A stretch of 64,000 nt of DNA. Source: Bolinopsis microptera. Its lineage: Eukaryota > Ctenophora > Tentaculata > Lobata > Bolinopsidae. Numbering within the stretch: the first letter of the stretch is position 1; each line of letters begins with the position of its first letter. Position numbers and translations under genes: made by a program. The stretch is from contig NC_087079.1 of NCBI RefSeq assembly GCF_026151205.1, positions 6,606,169 through 6,670,168 on the forward strand. The letters run 5' to 3'. The notes beneath the pieces are model-generated. The model was not told the DNA's origin and searched no databases. It saw only the letters and a program-made list of their open reading frames with translations. Below, piece by piece: positions 1 to 11,049 of this stretch.

Positions 1-552
1 GTTGAAATTATTTCACCATAAAACATAAAGGTAATAATCTCATTGAACCCGGACCTTATAATAAAGGGAAGGTAGCTTCTGGTAATGAAATGTAGGGCCA
101 AGCATCGTCTGCCTAGTTTCTCGCACTCTTACACTGAAAACATAACAATTAAAATTCCTGAGTTTATATTTCAAGGCCTCTATATAACAGCCTAAATTGC
201 ATTAAAACACTAGGTTTTCGGGCAGTCAGTGTTCTCTTCTTGTAGGTTATTAAATGTTAAATTTGTTGTTTGCTTTCTCGGACGGTGCTGCTATAAATGA
301 TCGAATAGGGGTGTATTGTGAAGGAATGTATTTTTGGATTTCCTGGCGGCAGGGTATTGATAAAATGTTGTAAAACAGTTCAAAGTGCCAAATAATTACA
401 GAGCACTCAAATCCTTCCAATGCGGGAGTAGATATTTGGACCAATGGACATCCAGGGATTTTAGTAATCGCCCAATTAGATTATCGTATTCATCTCCCTT
501 GACAAGCCAATAATTAGAATGATTAGAGGATGGATTTGTTGGGTTTTAGAGT

Positions 553-746
553 CACGTGACATGCTTGTAAGAGCACGTGCTGATCGCCGAGCAAACCAGG
601 GTGTCAGGTGCTCAGTACGTTAATTACACGTGAAAATCACGTGACTCACAAAGAGGGAAATAGTCAAGTTGCCCGGATCTATTTACCGGTCGGATTGTGT
701 TAATGGTTTTACTAAGAGTACTAATTAGTTACCACAGTGCCACGTG
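553..746. promoter_or_regulatory. Cluster of five CACGTG E-box palindromes
   Basis: The palindrome CACGTG occurs at 553-558, 574-579, 627-632, 638-643 and 741-746, several with a TCACGTGA context. This is the core bound by bHLH-zip factors (USF, MITF/TFE, MYC/MAX and CLOCK families). The spacing is irregular, so this is not a tandem repeat. Enhancer function is inference. Confidence 0.4.
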
Positions 747-1271
747 AAGGATCAAACTAATATTAAGTCACAAATGTTCCCATAGCTGGCCTAGGATTGG
801 ATTGCTTGATAGAGGAGTCGCCTTTAATTCTGTTACGAGATTTAATTGCTTTCTCGGCCAGCATCAATCAAAATATAAGAGTTAATAGAACACCCACAAG
901 GAAATAAAGTAGTCTACTTACTCGACTTAGGTCGGCTTCAACGTCCGAACAAAGATAGTTTTTTTCCAAATAATTTAAAGTAGTGGACGCAACTTTAAAA
1001 AAATTTTATGGTTTGCTCGGATCAAAATTAAAATTGCGGGAAACTCGATCAAATCGGCAAAAGAACGTATTTCGACTTGCTTTTCACTGTAGAGGATTTA
1101 GAAGTAGTCCCAGAAATGCGCCTAAATCTACTCATTAGCCCCAAATCACACCAGTTGCCTAATTATCACAAAATGTCTTTCTTTGGGCTTTTTACTCAAT
1201 CCACTACTGTACATATGACTGGCATTTCTTTCAGGCACGAGTGTGCTGATAATCAACTTAATAACACCAGA

Positions 1272-1315
1272 ATGTGTGTGTGTCTGTGTGTCTGTGTGTC
1301 TGTGTGTCTGTGTGT
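1272..1315. repeat. TG/TGTGTGTC microsatellite
   Basis: A run of alternating TG with regularly spaced C substitutions (period about 8). The 105-aa open frame across it is low-complexity and is not considered a gene. Confidence 0.8.
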
Positions 1316-2611
1316 AATTTCCGAACAGTTATACAAAAAAAACGGTAATAGTTACGGGACTGGTTTTTTCGGTATAGTGCCGACAAAACTCTGATGAAGC
1401 CCATAAGACAATTTTATAAAAATCGGCCGGTGGTAAGTGGTTTAATTGATGATTTTGTTCCAGAAATGTGACATAAATGGATGGGAGAGAGAACGAGGAG
1501 GATAACATGTACCGTAATTAGTTTAGCCCCACGTAATAGCAGAGCTCACTCTTGCGGCCGCTTTGTTTCAACTGTAGGGAGATTTCATACTTTCATAAGA
1601 CAGCATTATGCGTGATATCAAATATATAATGTCTAATATAATGCGGTTGTATACTTTTACATTGCAACTGTGACAGTAAATTCCCGGCCGAAGGCACGGG
1701 TTACACTAGTAATATTATATCATTATAACAGATCGTCTCATATTGTCCCCATATACAACTGAAAACTGAAAAGTCATCCTTATAACAGTGTTTGGAATCT
1801 CGAACATTTATAAAAGTGGAGGGATGGTTTCTTAAATTCTCATTCATGTCAAACCCTACAGATGGCTCAATAACTCATATATTTTTTGTAATCTAAATGA
1901 GATCAGTTTACATAGTAAAAGTAGTATTCATTACCTGTGAGTTCGTGAACGGATAATATCAACACGGGATATTCCTAGATCATACGGCTAAACGGCCAAA
2001 CGAGACAAAATGACCTGTAGTTGAAAATTGTGGCAGAGATTAAAATCTTGCTGTAAAATCAAATAAAAGCCTGGGTTCGGTGCCTCTCAACTTACAAGCG
2101 ACAAGCGTTCTCAGACCCTATCTACTAATCTACGAAATTTTCGAGGAAACGTTTCAGATCGGACTGTCGCATATCGTAACTTGGTTAAGTGATAGTGGGT
2201 GGCCCAGCTTCTATTTTTGGATTTTAATCCACCTTGTGCAACGCGCGTTCAATAAAAACGTTTGGCACTGTGCGCTCCTACAAGAGTTTTGAGACGCGCA
2301 CACGTGTTTGCCAGCTATTATATATTATGTGAAGCTGAGACTGAAGAGTTGTACTACCATATTTTGATATGAAATGAGAAAACTTTCAGTGGATTCAGAG
2401 GCGATCTAAAGTGTCCATAGGGAAATAGTCGGGAAAACTTGACGTAATTATTCTAGTCCACAATTTCGTTAGCAGTTGCGGAAGATAATAAAGAATTGAC
2501 GAATGTGACCGTGTTTATAAAGGAGCATAACGATTCATCGACAAAAGTAGTCAAGAATATTATCAAAATTTGCACCGCTTTACTCGTTTAAGTTTATAAT
2601 TCAAATCATTT

Positions 2612-5600
2612 ATGGAAGCTAAACCACCGGTCGATTATTCACACTACATCGAAAATGAAAATGCTGCTCTACCGGCCACCGCGATTCATCGTCATGCTCA
2701 GGCTGGTTATAACACTACACGATCTGGAGAAAAGGTATCTATACTATGGAGCGGTGGATTATTTATTGTCAAAATAGCTTACTTAGAAATTTTTCAACAA
2801 AATTCTCATATTTTGACAACGAAATCATGCCAAAGTAAACCGACAAATTTCAGCTTGTTCCTGGAATAACCATGGATTTCGACTTATCTGATCCTTTCTT
2901 CACTGAGTATAAGCCAGGAGAATACAAACCCTTACACGACCCGCATTTGAAGCATTTTCTGAACAAAAAGTCAGTTCGGAGATGCTTGATGAAAAACAAT
3001 CTTGTGACAAAAGATGGTGAAGTTAGATGTACTCTTCAAGAATTTAACAGATTTCAGGTCAGCATTCAACATTTTTGCTCGTTACCACTCTAACCTGTCT
3101 CAATTTTGATAGATTAGTGAAATTTTGTCAATCCCATACTATACTTTTGCGGCCAGGTAGCGCAGTTGGTTAGAACGCCTGTCTTACAATCGTTAGGTTG
3201 CGAGTTCGAAACCCACTGACTGCCTGGTCGTGGGGTGAGCGTCGTCGACGTTCAGCTAAGGATCATGAGTGGTCTATGCAGCCCCCCGGTCTACTCAGCC
3301 GAATACTCGAGAAATCGGGTGTGAGGGTTAAATGAGGAGCTGCACATTGCAGCAAAGTCTCGGACGAAGAAAGTATGGTACACACTACCTTAACCGTCAC
3401 TGGCCAAAAAGATCCTTCGGCTTCCTGTAATTGGCTGGTTGCACTTGTGTAACATTGTGGCTGTTGGAATACACCGAAGTAAAATAAGTGTCTAGATAAA
3501 AAAAAAAAAACAAACTATATAATACTATACTATACTGCCATACTGATTACTTTCTATGACAATTATTCAATAAAAATTACATAACCATCGAAACTAAAGT
3601 ACGTCAATAAATTATTGATATTCTTCAATTTCGATGCTAATTTTTTGAATTGTGTGATTGTATAATAAATTTGTTTCAGCGAAATCTCAAACACTATTTC
3701 AAAACGCAAAGACGCATATCAAGTGCGTTGGAAAAGAAGAAATTTTATGTTGATCCAAGAAAAGTGTTGCGACGTAAAGTAAAAAATGCGATGCTGCAAA
3801 CGCGGATACAGGTTAATGTGTTACAGAACTTAATAATAAAATGATGCTCTTGTCACTTGTCAGAAATGATGACAAGTACATTGCAGATACCTTGTGTTCG
3901 ACGATGTAAATCGAAATATTTCATCGTTTACTACGATATACATTATACATAGATGCCTATAGTCTAATTTGAATCATGTAATTCAATTTTATTCTTCAGC
4001 ATAACGTTAAGATTGCAGAAGCTAAAGCGAGGCGTACAGAGTCGATGATGAGACGACGAAAACAGATACTAAATAATATTGTTTTAAAGCAAAAACTTAT
4101 GGCTCAGGTAAGCATAATTTAGAGTGATCAATACCCACGGAATTCAAAGATGCACAAATTTGAAGTAAATCGTTTGTGGTAAAACCATTTATTATCTATC
4201 ATTTCATTTCCCTTTTCCAAGAAATTAGAATTGTAGAATTCAGAAACACAGGTTCCATAACTTATTAATATTGAATAAAATTGCCCTGCTTTAAATTTTT
4301 TGCCATCAAGAAGTTTAATAGCATGCAATGATCATCACGTAAAATATTTCAGATGATAGAAAGAGCTCGCCTGGAAAGGGACAAGGCTGCTAAACAGGCC
4401 CAAATGGAAAGAAAAATGAGAGAGCTCATTAAAATACGACTTGACAGCTGCGAACTTATCCGCCGTAGTACTATTCTTCAGAAGATACGACAAAAGGAGA
4501 GAATGGTCGCCCAAAAACAACTCCTTAAAAGACAGCGCCGATCGAAGAAACTGACCAACCAGGTTCATTTTATTTTACAAATTAGCTATTTTCATAAAAT
4601 AATTTTTGTTGTTTTATTGTGCTTCAATACTTCGGCTTGAATTTTTGAAAAAAATCATTCCATGATATGGAACCCTCTTCTAGATAAAGATTCCGAATTT
4701 GATTTCACCTTAAATTTGTATGCTTTCAGAATCTCATTTGGCATAAAGAACGGATGAATGCAAAAGATGAAGAAATGATCAAGTTTTTGGATCAACTTAA
4801 TGAAAAACAAACTCGGCGAAAACGATCGATTGCAGCTCGCACATATGACTCTGAATTGCATAAAAACGCCGTCAATGGTATGACAAATAATGAACCAGAT
4901 CAGTTCTACATTCTTTTAAAATCGTCATTTATACAGACGATTAAGAACTACCTAGATTTAACTAATCATACTGATGTATGCTTGAATTTGTTCGAGCAGT
5001 TTGGTCTGGCAGTGATTTACTTTTAGCGTAAAAATCGTATCACCGACTCGATATTAGTAATTTCAAAATCACAGAACAGCAGAAAATGGTTTTTGATAAC
5101 CACGTACGGATCGAGGACACTCATCTAGACGAAGCTAAGGAATGGGAAAAGAAAGTCGAAAACAACAGAGCCAAGGCAGCAAGCAACTGGAGAGCTAAGA
5201 TGCATTGCATGCAAACAATTGCTGAAGGAAGGATGGCCGACATAGAGAGAAGAAAATATGACCGAAAGAGAAACGCTACTGCACGAAAGTATGCTAAGGT
5301 AATGCAATGTTTTGTTTTTTTATTTAGCCGTTTAAGGCCACAGGGGGGGGTCCGAGGTCGATTTTGAGATTTTGAGATATGTTGTAGAGCTCGATCTAAA
5401 TTTTCAAATGCTTTTGTCCTTACCGAAAACAAAGTTTCCTATTTGAAGATATCGCGCGTTGAATTTTGAGGTTTACCTGTAATTCTATTGTAAATGAAAA
5501 CTTTAAATGAAATCGTGTTCAAAATCTATCTTCTTTTTCAGTTTATGACTTAGAACCTTGTAACTTGGCAACAGTGTTCTTAAAGGTATTTTGAGTTTTT

Positions 5601-8600
5601 GTTATGTAACGATTTATGATATCTTGCTCCAAAGCTGAGATATGAGGTTAACCATGAGTGCGGGTAACAAAATTTAAAATGGTTAACCTCATAAAAAGAG
5701 TTAGGAGCAAAATTACAACAATCGTTACATAACAAACTTTTAAATTTATGTCAGGAACATAAGTTCCAAATTTGAGGTGAAATGGATAAAAACTCTAGGA
5801 GAAGATAGATTTTGAAGTCAAAAATTCGAGGTTTTCAGGAGAGGCAAAAAACTGTTTTTTATGTTATGTGATTTTTGAGTATTTTGCCTTTATTTGTATA
5901 TTTTTCAAAGTTTAACCGCTGAAATAACACAAAAACAATAAAAACAAAGCTTATCGTAGTTTTCAGTTGTAATGGCATCAATATTTCTGCCCTCCATTAT
6001 CGATTTATCAAAAAAATGAGGTTAAATGAGAATTGGTTAACCTCATTTATTAAAAAAAGTAAAATAGCTACAGACATATGAGTGGTGGCAAAGTATCCAC
6101 CACAAAAATATATATTGATTCAAAGCATAATGTTTTTTTGCATTTTTTGAAGCCTCGACCCCCCCCTGTGGCCTTAAGATGGGCTCTCTACGAATCGATG
6201 CTCAAACTCATGCATACATAATATGTGTAATGTGTATGATAATATGTATATGTAAATTTGCAAAATAAGAGTATTTGTTTTACAGATAGAAGAAAGTCTA
6301 GACATTCTTGAAAAAATGGATGTCACAGTACTGGGAACAACAGGGTGTGGATCTCCTGAACTTGCCAACATTCATCGTGATAGCTCCAGGCTCAAGTTTG
6401 TTATTTCGATATATTCGTACTGTAGATCTAAATTGGATTTCTGTGGTTGCTGAGTGATAGTTACATAATGCATCAGAACTTTCTACTTTACAACATTGCC
6501 GCCTTTCAGGTTCTCAGCATATTATGACCCAGGCAGAGACATGATAGATCCCTGTCGCACCACAAAATTTCACGCTCACTTCAAGCCTTTCCACGTCGTT
6601 CATGCTAAATACCAACCTGGCCAGATCCCAAAACCTCCTTCAAGGAATAACAACTCTGGTGTTCAGATCAAGCATATTCACCATGTTCCTAAAGCTTCGT
6701 CTACAATCTCAAAGTCCACGTCCACCAGCACGTCCACCAGCACCAACAACTTATCAGCTAACATGGTGGACAATTTCCTTTCGGAACTGATTGTCAGTGA
6801 ACTGCGGGATGTGCTATCGGAGTGTCAAGAGGAGATGGAGAGTGAGATCGTAGTGGACGGTTTGATCGACAATATTCTTGAAGACGTGGTCAATTATGAG
6901 ACCCCAGAATTCGATACCCCAATCCAGACAGTATCTTACTTTACTTTTACTGACACGAATGAATCGAATGTCTGTTGGAGTGACGTATTCACAGTCAGTA
7001 GTAATCTTACTGCAGACGACTTGATAGAGGACGTCGTCAAGAAGATCATGAGATGTTTTGAAGGCAAGCACAAGGATGTATACCCTGGACAAACCTCGGC
7101 AATGGACTGCAGAACAAAGGATGGAGAAGATATTATCACAGATATCATCACGAGACTCGTTGCTACTGTTCAGCACTTCACCGGGGGCTCAGAAACCCAA
7201 GCTTCGCAATTATCTTGTCAATATATACTATCCTCCGCACAATCCTCAAGAGAAACTTTAAAAGATATCCATAAAAGATCTCAGTTTTTGTTGAATCATG
7301 CTCTTGACATAGCGCAGGTCAAGCTAAAGCTGAGTGGATACTCATATTTGACATGGAATATCATGGAAGATTGCCTGAAAAAGGGTATGGACAAGCTACT
7401 GGACGAGAGGCCTAGCATTGTCACCCAACTGTCTGACGTAGAGGTTGTGGAATGGATCATGGAGGAGGGTAAGAAATTTTTACAAGGTGCCACCAGTATG
7501 ATGCATGGTGTGTTGCATGGATGTAAAGATGAAGCGGAGCCTGAAAATGGACTGGCTGAGCAGAATTACTTGGAGCAGCTCCAAAAGTCTGATGATCAAC
7601 CTGAGATGATCGACGAAAGAATGCTTGATGAAGTTGCTGCAGAAGGTGACATTGCAAAATTCGCTATTTTGCTTGTAAAAAAGACTCTCTACGAGGCATC
7701 TGAGAGTATCCCAAGGAGAAGTAGCCATATGCTAGCAGAGGCTCTTCAGGAAGGCAACTATGACCTGGCTGGTTCAATCTTAGCAGCTAATGCGATCAAG
7801 GTCGCTCACAAAGAAATTGAATTAGATCCACAAAAACCCACCATCACCGATTTGAAGGATGCTCTGAAAAATGGTGATATTTTAACCGCGGGGACTCTAC
7901 TCGCAAATCGTGCTATTCAACAAGCCATGAATATCAATAAAAACGAGTCTTGTCCAATCGAACAAAAAATCAGTACGATGATATTGGAGATTGCCTTAGA
8001 GCAAGGTGATTTAGACACAGCTGGAAAATCCATGATAGAAGTTTCATTACGAGAAGCTCTGAAATACATAAACACTCCCGCACCAGAAGTCAGCTTGGAT
8101 CAAGCCCTTAAATATGGAGATCTCGAAGTGGCTGGGACTATTATGACCGACATAGCTTTACAGCAAGGATTGCAACATATCTTCGAGGAAGATTGTCAAG
8201 TTCGAAGGGATAGCAGCATATTCCTGGAAAAAGCTTTACATACGGGTGATATGCCAGTTGCAGGAGATATAATTGTATCTAGACTACTGAGGAGTGGTAT
8301 GGGTGAACTTATCGATGAAATAGATGAAGAGTTAGTCGAGCAAGTCCTTACCAGACCTAACACTATTATTACAGCAAATAGCAGCCAGATACTTAGTCAT
8401 GCTTTAGTCAGTGGTGATTTTGAGAGCGCTGCGCCGGTCTTGATCAACAGAGCTCTAAGGTCAGCACAAGACGACGAGATAAAAGAAAGTATCATACCGA
8501 TTACTAGCAGCGACATACTTAAAGATGCCTTGTCCTCAGGCAATTTAGAGACAGCTGCGCCAGTTTTAGCAAACAGAGCTCTAAGATCAGCACAAGGCGG

Positions 8601-10815
8601 CAAAATAGAAGAAAGCGTTATACCGATGACTAGCAGCGACATACTTAAAGATGCCTTGTCCTCAGGCAATTTAGAGACAGCTGCGCCAGTTTTAGCAAAC
8701 AGAGCTCTAAGATCAGCACAAGGCGGCAAAATAGAAGAAAGCGTTATACCGATGACTAGCAGCGACATACTTAAAGATGCCTTGTCCTCAGGCAATTTAG
8801 AGACAGCTGCGCCAGTTTTAGCAAACAGAGCTCTAAGATCAGCACAAGGCGGCAAAATAGAAGAAAGCGTTATGCCGATGACTAGCAGCGACATACTTAA
8901 AGATGCCTTGTCCTCAGGCAATTTAGAGACAGCTGCGCCAGTTTTAGCAAACAGAGCTCTAAGATCAGCACAAGGCGGCAAAATAGAAGAAGAAAAACAA
9001 AATGATATCACGGTTAAAGATCCAGGAAACACTCATAGCACATTGAAATTATCACTAGACGCGGAGATGGAAGAATTAAATAGACTAACTGAAGAATTGA
9101 GCATGGAAGAGGAGGAGGCAAAAACAGTCCATTCTGTCAACTCGTGCGAGGATATGGAAATAGTAAAAACGTCCTCCAGTTTAACGTTAGGAGAGGAGAT
9201 AGTGCCGACATTTAAAGATGGAATTTATTATTTAGAGGCATTGAAGAAAACCAACATTGACGAGGTCGCGTACGATCGAGGGCTTTCTTTTGTCAGATGC
9301 ATTCTGGACGACATCACTTTGCAGTTTGAGAATATTTTCGAGAATGATGTCAAGAATAAGTGTCAAATTTTGAAACCGTCTTTGCTTAAATCTGACTATA
9401 GCGGTGCTGCTAGCGTTCTTGTGAAATGTTTCCTTGACACTGTCAGATCGAAAACTCTTCCAATAGTTGAAACTGGGACGAATATAATTAAATTCGCTTC
9501 CTTGATGTCAAAGTTAGTTTTCCAAAGTTGTTTAGAAATAATACGAGGAGGTTCAGGATCGGAGATGACGAAGATATGCGACACTATAAATGATCATCTC
9601 CGAAGAACTCTTTCCTACATTAATATTACTGCCGGAACCGAAGCGATCATTTCCATGGTAATAGGAAAATGTTTAACGATTATCGCTAACAGTGCAAGCA
9701 AAGAAGTCAGAGGACAAAGCTCGATAGAGTTGTTTGAAGCCTGTATGACAGGTGATGCGAGTCGAGCTGGAGGTATTCTTTCTCGAAAGGTTTTGAAAAA
9801 GGCGGAAGACGCGACTCAGGGTGGTGTTGGAACTTTCAAAAGCACGGATGAGATTTTAAGCGAAAAACATGACAAAAATGGATCGAAGAAGTCGTCAACT
9901 ACAGAGACTTCAATACGATCCACAAAGAGTAAGAAGAAGATCAATACTGAACGACTTCCTATGCCAAAGCCATTATCAGCGACCAAATCACGATCAAGTT
10001 CAAATAATTATGAGCCTATTAGAGAACTTCTTATGTCTGAAGAGCGTGAGTTCAAGGTAAACCAGATGGTATCCAACTCTGAACGATCGGTTCTAAAATC
10101 AAACTCTTCCAGAGCAGCTGCTACAAACAAATCCTACGAAGACTTTAGGCGGAAAGATTCAACTGAAAATTCTGTTGAACGGCTCGCAGAGTTTTGTGAG
10201 CGACAACTTCAAGAAAATACCAGAGAAGTGGGTGATCAATTCACACTGCACCCCTCGGATGAGCCACTTCCCCAAAATCCTGACAGCGTCAGTAATGAAT
10301 CCCTGGGTTATGTCCGAAAGATCCAAAGCAAAGGTCACATATACTACATCAACGAGGACGGGCTGATTAAAAAACGCGCAAGACGAAAACGATCTTCCAA
10401 GAAACGACTCTCTCAAGATGATCTTAAAGTTTTTCCTGAGCAGAACGCTGAGGATAAAGATGACGATAATTCTGGTGTACCACGGGCAGTAAGTTCGGAA
10501 GCGAGCCTTCTGAATACATCTCCTACAGATGAGCAACAATTGATTGCTCCGAAGAAATCTTTAGATTATCGTAGAAGCATCGTGAAAAAAGACTCAAGCC
10601 TTCAAGTTTTGGCAGTAATTAATTCGTCTTACACGAATATGCTCGGTAAGAAAAGTTCCAGTGACGTTGTTAACAACAAAGAATCTGAGATGAAACCAAC
10701 ATCAAGCAAAATAAGAGCCAGGCCCAGTATAGATGAAATGTTGAGTGAAACCGACAAGGAACTCATCCAGAAACTTTCAAATGAATCAGCTGAACAAAAG
10801 CAAGCTGATTTATAA
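2612..10815 (+). CDS. FSIP2: FSIP2-like sperm fibrous-sheath protein, 9 exons, about 1854 aa
   Basis: Exons: 2612-2734, 2854-3057, 3680-3811, 4000-4107, 4353-4562, 4730-4877, 5075-5298, 6286-6395, 6510-10815. All junctions are GT-AG and every phase agrees. Exons 1-2 carry the FSIP2 N-terminal signature: YNTTRSGEK, a following FDLSDPFF, then LHDPHLKHFL and a CTLQEFNRF segment, matching the vertebrate FSIP2 order. Exons 3-8 encode a long, Arg/Lys/Glu-rich helical region. The large last exon (residues about 420-1854) is acidic and contains an array of roughly 42-aa repeats (residues about 787-1247) with the theme AL..GDL..AG....AL..A, then a Ser/Lys-rich tail. In vertebrates FSIP2 binds AKAP4 in the sperm-tail fibrous sheath, a function inferred here from family. 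Mammalian FSIP2 is several times longer, so this copy is compact. A poly(A) signal follows at 10836. Family is fairly sure; ends of exon 8 rest on a weak GTTTGT donor chosen by frame. Confidence 0.8.
3147..3521 (+). mobile_element. tRNA-derived SINE in intron 2 of the FSIP2-like gene
   Basis: A tRNA-like head begins near 3150 with an A box (GTAGCGCAGTTGG) and a B box (GAGTTCGAAACCC), followed by an unrelated body of about 270 bp and an A-rich tail near 3499-3510. The 10-bp sequence ATACTATACT occurs at 3137-3146 and again at 3522-3531, fitting a target-site duplication. It lies in the sense orientation of the host gene. Confidence 0.75.
5336..6173. mobile_element. TTAA-flanked MITE (piggyBac-type target) in intron 7 of the FSIP2-like gene
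   Basis: The ends form an inverted repeat: GGCCACAGGGGGGG at 5336 and its complement CCCCCCCTGTGGCC ending at 6173. Each end abuts TTAA (5332-5335 and 6174-6177), the target duplicated by piggyBac-like transposases. The 838-bp interior has no transposase frame but contains repeated GAGGTTAACC-type motifs in both orientations. Non-autonomous; superfamily assigned from the TTAA target only. Confidence 0.75.
8506..8992 (+). repeat. Four tandem near-identical 126-bp (42-aa) coding units
   Basis: Within the last exon of the FSIP2-like gene the unit beginning SSDILKDALSSGNLETAAPV is repeated four times with a period of exactly 126 bp and almost no base differences. Upstream, from about 7612, are at least seven diverged relatives of the same module, and one more near 9718. 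The exact multiple of three keeps the frame, so copy number can change without truncation. Confidence 0.95.
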
Positions 10816-10835
10816 TGTAATATTAAGATATTGTC

Positions 10836-10841
10836 AATAAA
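10836..10841 (+). terminator. Poly(A) signal AATAAA of the FSIP2-like gene
   Basis: AATAAA 21 bp after the TAA stop codon of the + strand gene. The opposite-strand gene has its own candidate AATAAA at 10918-10923, so the two convergent transcripts probably end within about 100 bp of each other or overlap. Confidence 0.6.
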
Positions 10842-10917
10842 TCATAATTACTATCAGAGATAGTATAATTTTGAGATATCATTTTATAAATTTTATGGCA
10901 CTTATCAGAATTTGATA

Positions 10918-10923
10918 TTTATT
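10918..10923 (-). terminator. Candidate poly(A) signal of the sushi-domain gene
   Basis: TTTATT on the + strand, read as AATAAA on the - strand, about 130 bp downstream of the stop codon at 11050. It faces the AATAAA of the convergent gene at 10836. Confidence 0.45.
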
Positions 10924-11049
10924 GAAAATTATGTATTTTCGGAAGTTTTTACTGGTATGACAAACATGTTGTGAAGTAAGAAGTTGTTTAAAATCACACA
11001 ATACAATGGCGAGATCCGACTAATCAAGTGTTTAGCATTAAACCAGCAG

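Larger units (their letters stand above)
1..2611. other. Intergenic region upstream of the FSIP2-like gene
   Basis: No convincing coding exon on either strand; the open frames are short and show no family resemblance. It holds a cluster of CACGTG motifs (553-745) and a TG-rich microsatellite near 1272-1315. The distal part is presumably intergenic and the last few hundred bases probably contain the promoter and 5' UTR of the + strand gene starting at 2612, but no TATA box or initiator can be assigned with confidence. Confidence 0.6.

Noticed and set aside
250-444. 64-codon open frame on the - strand
   Set aside because: No domain, signal peptide or splice-consistent neighbour; expected by chance at this composition.
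8397-9032. 211-codon antisense open frame with repeated peptides
   Set aside because: It is the shadow of the 126-bp coding repeats of the FSIP2-like gene; all support is on the + strand.
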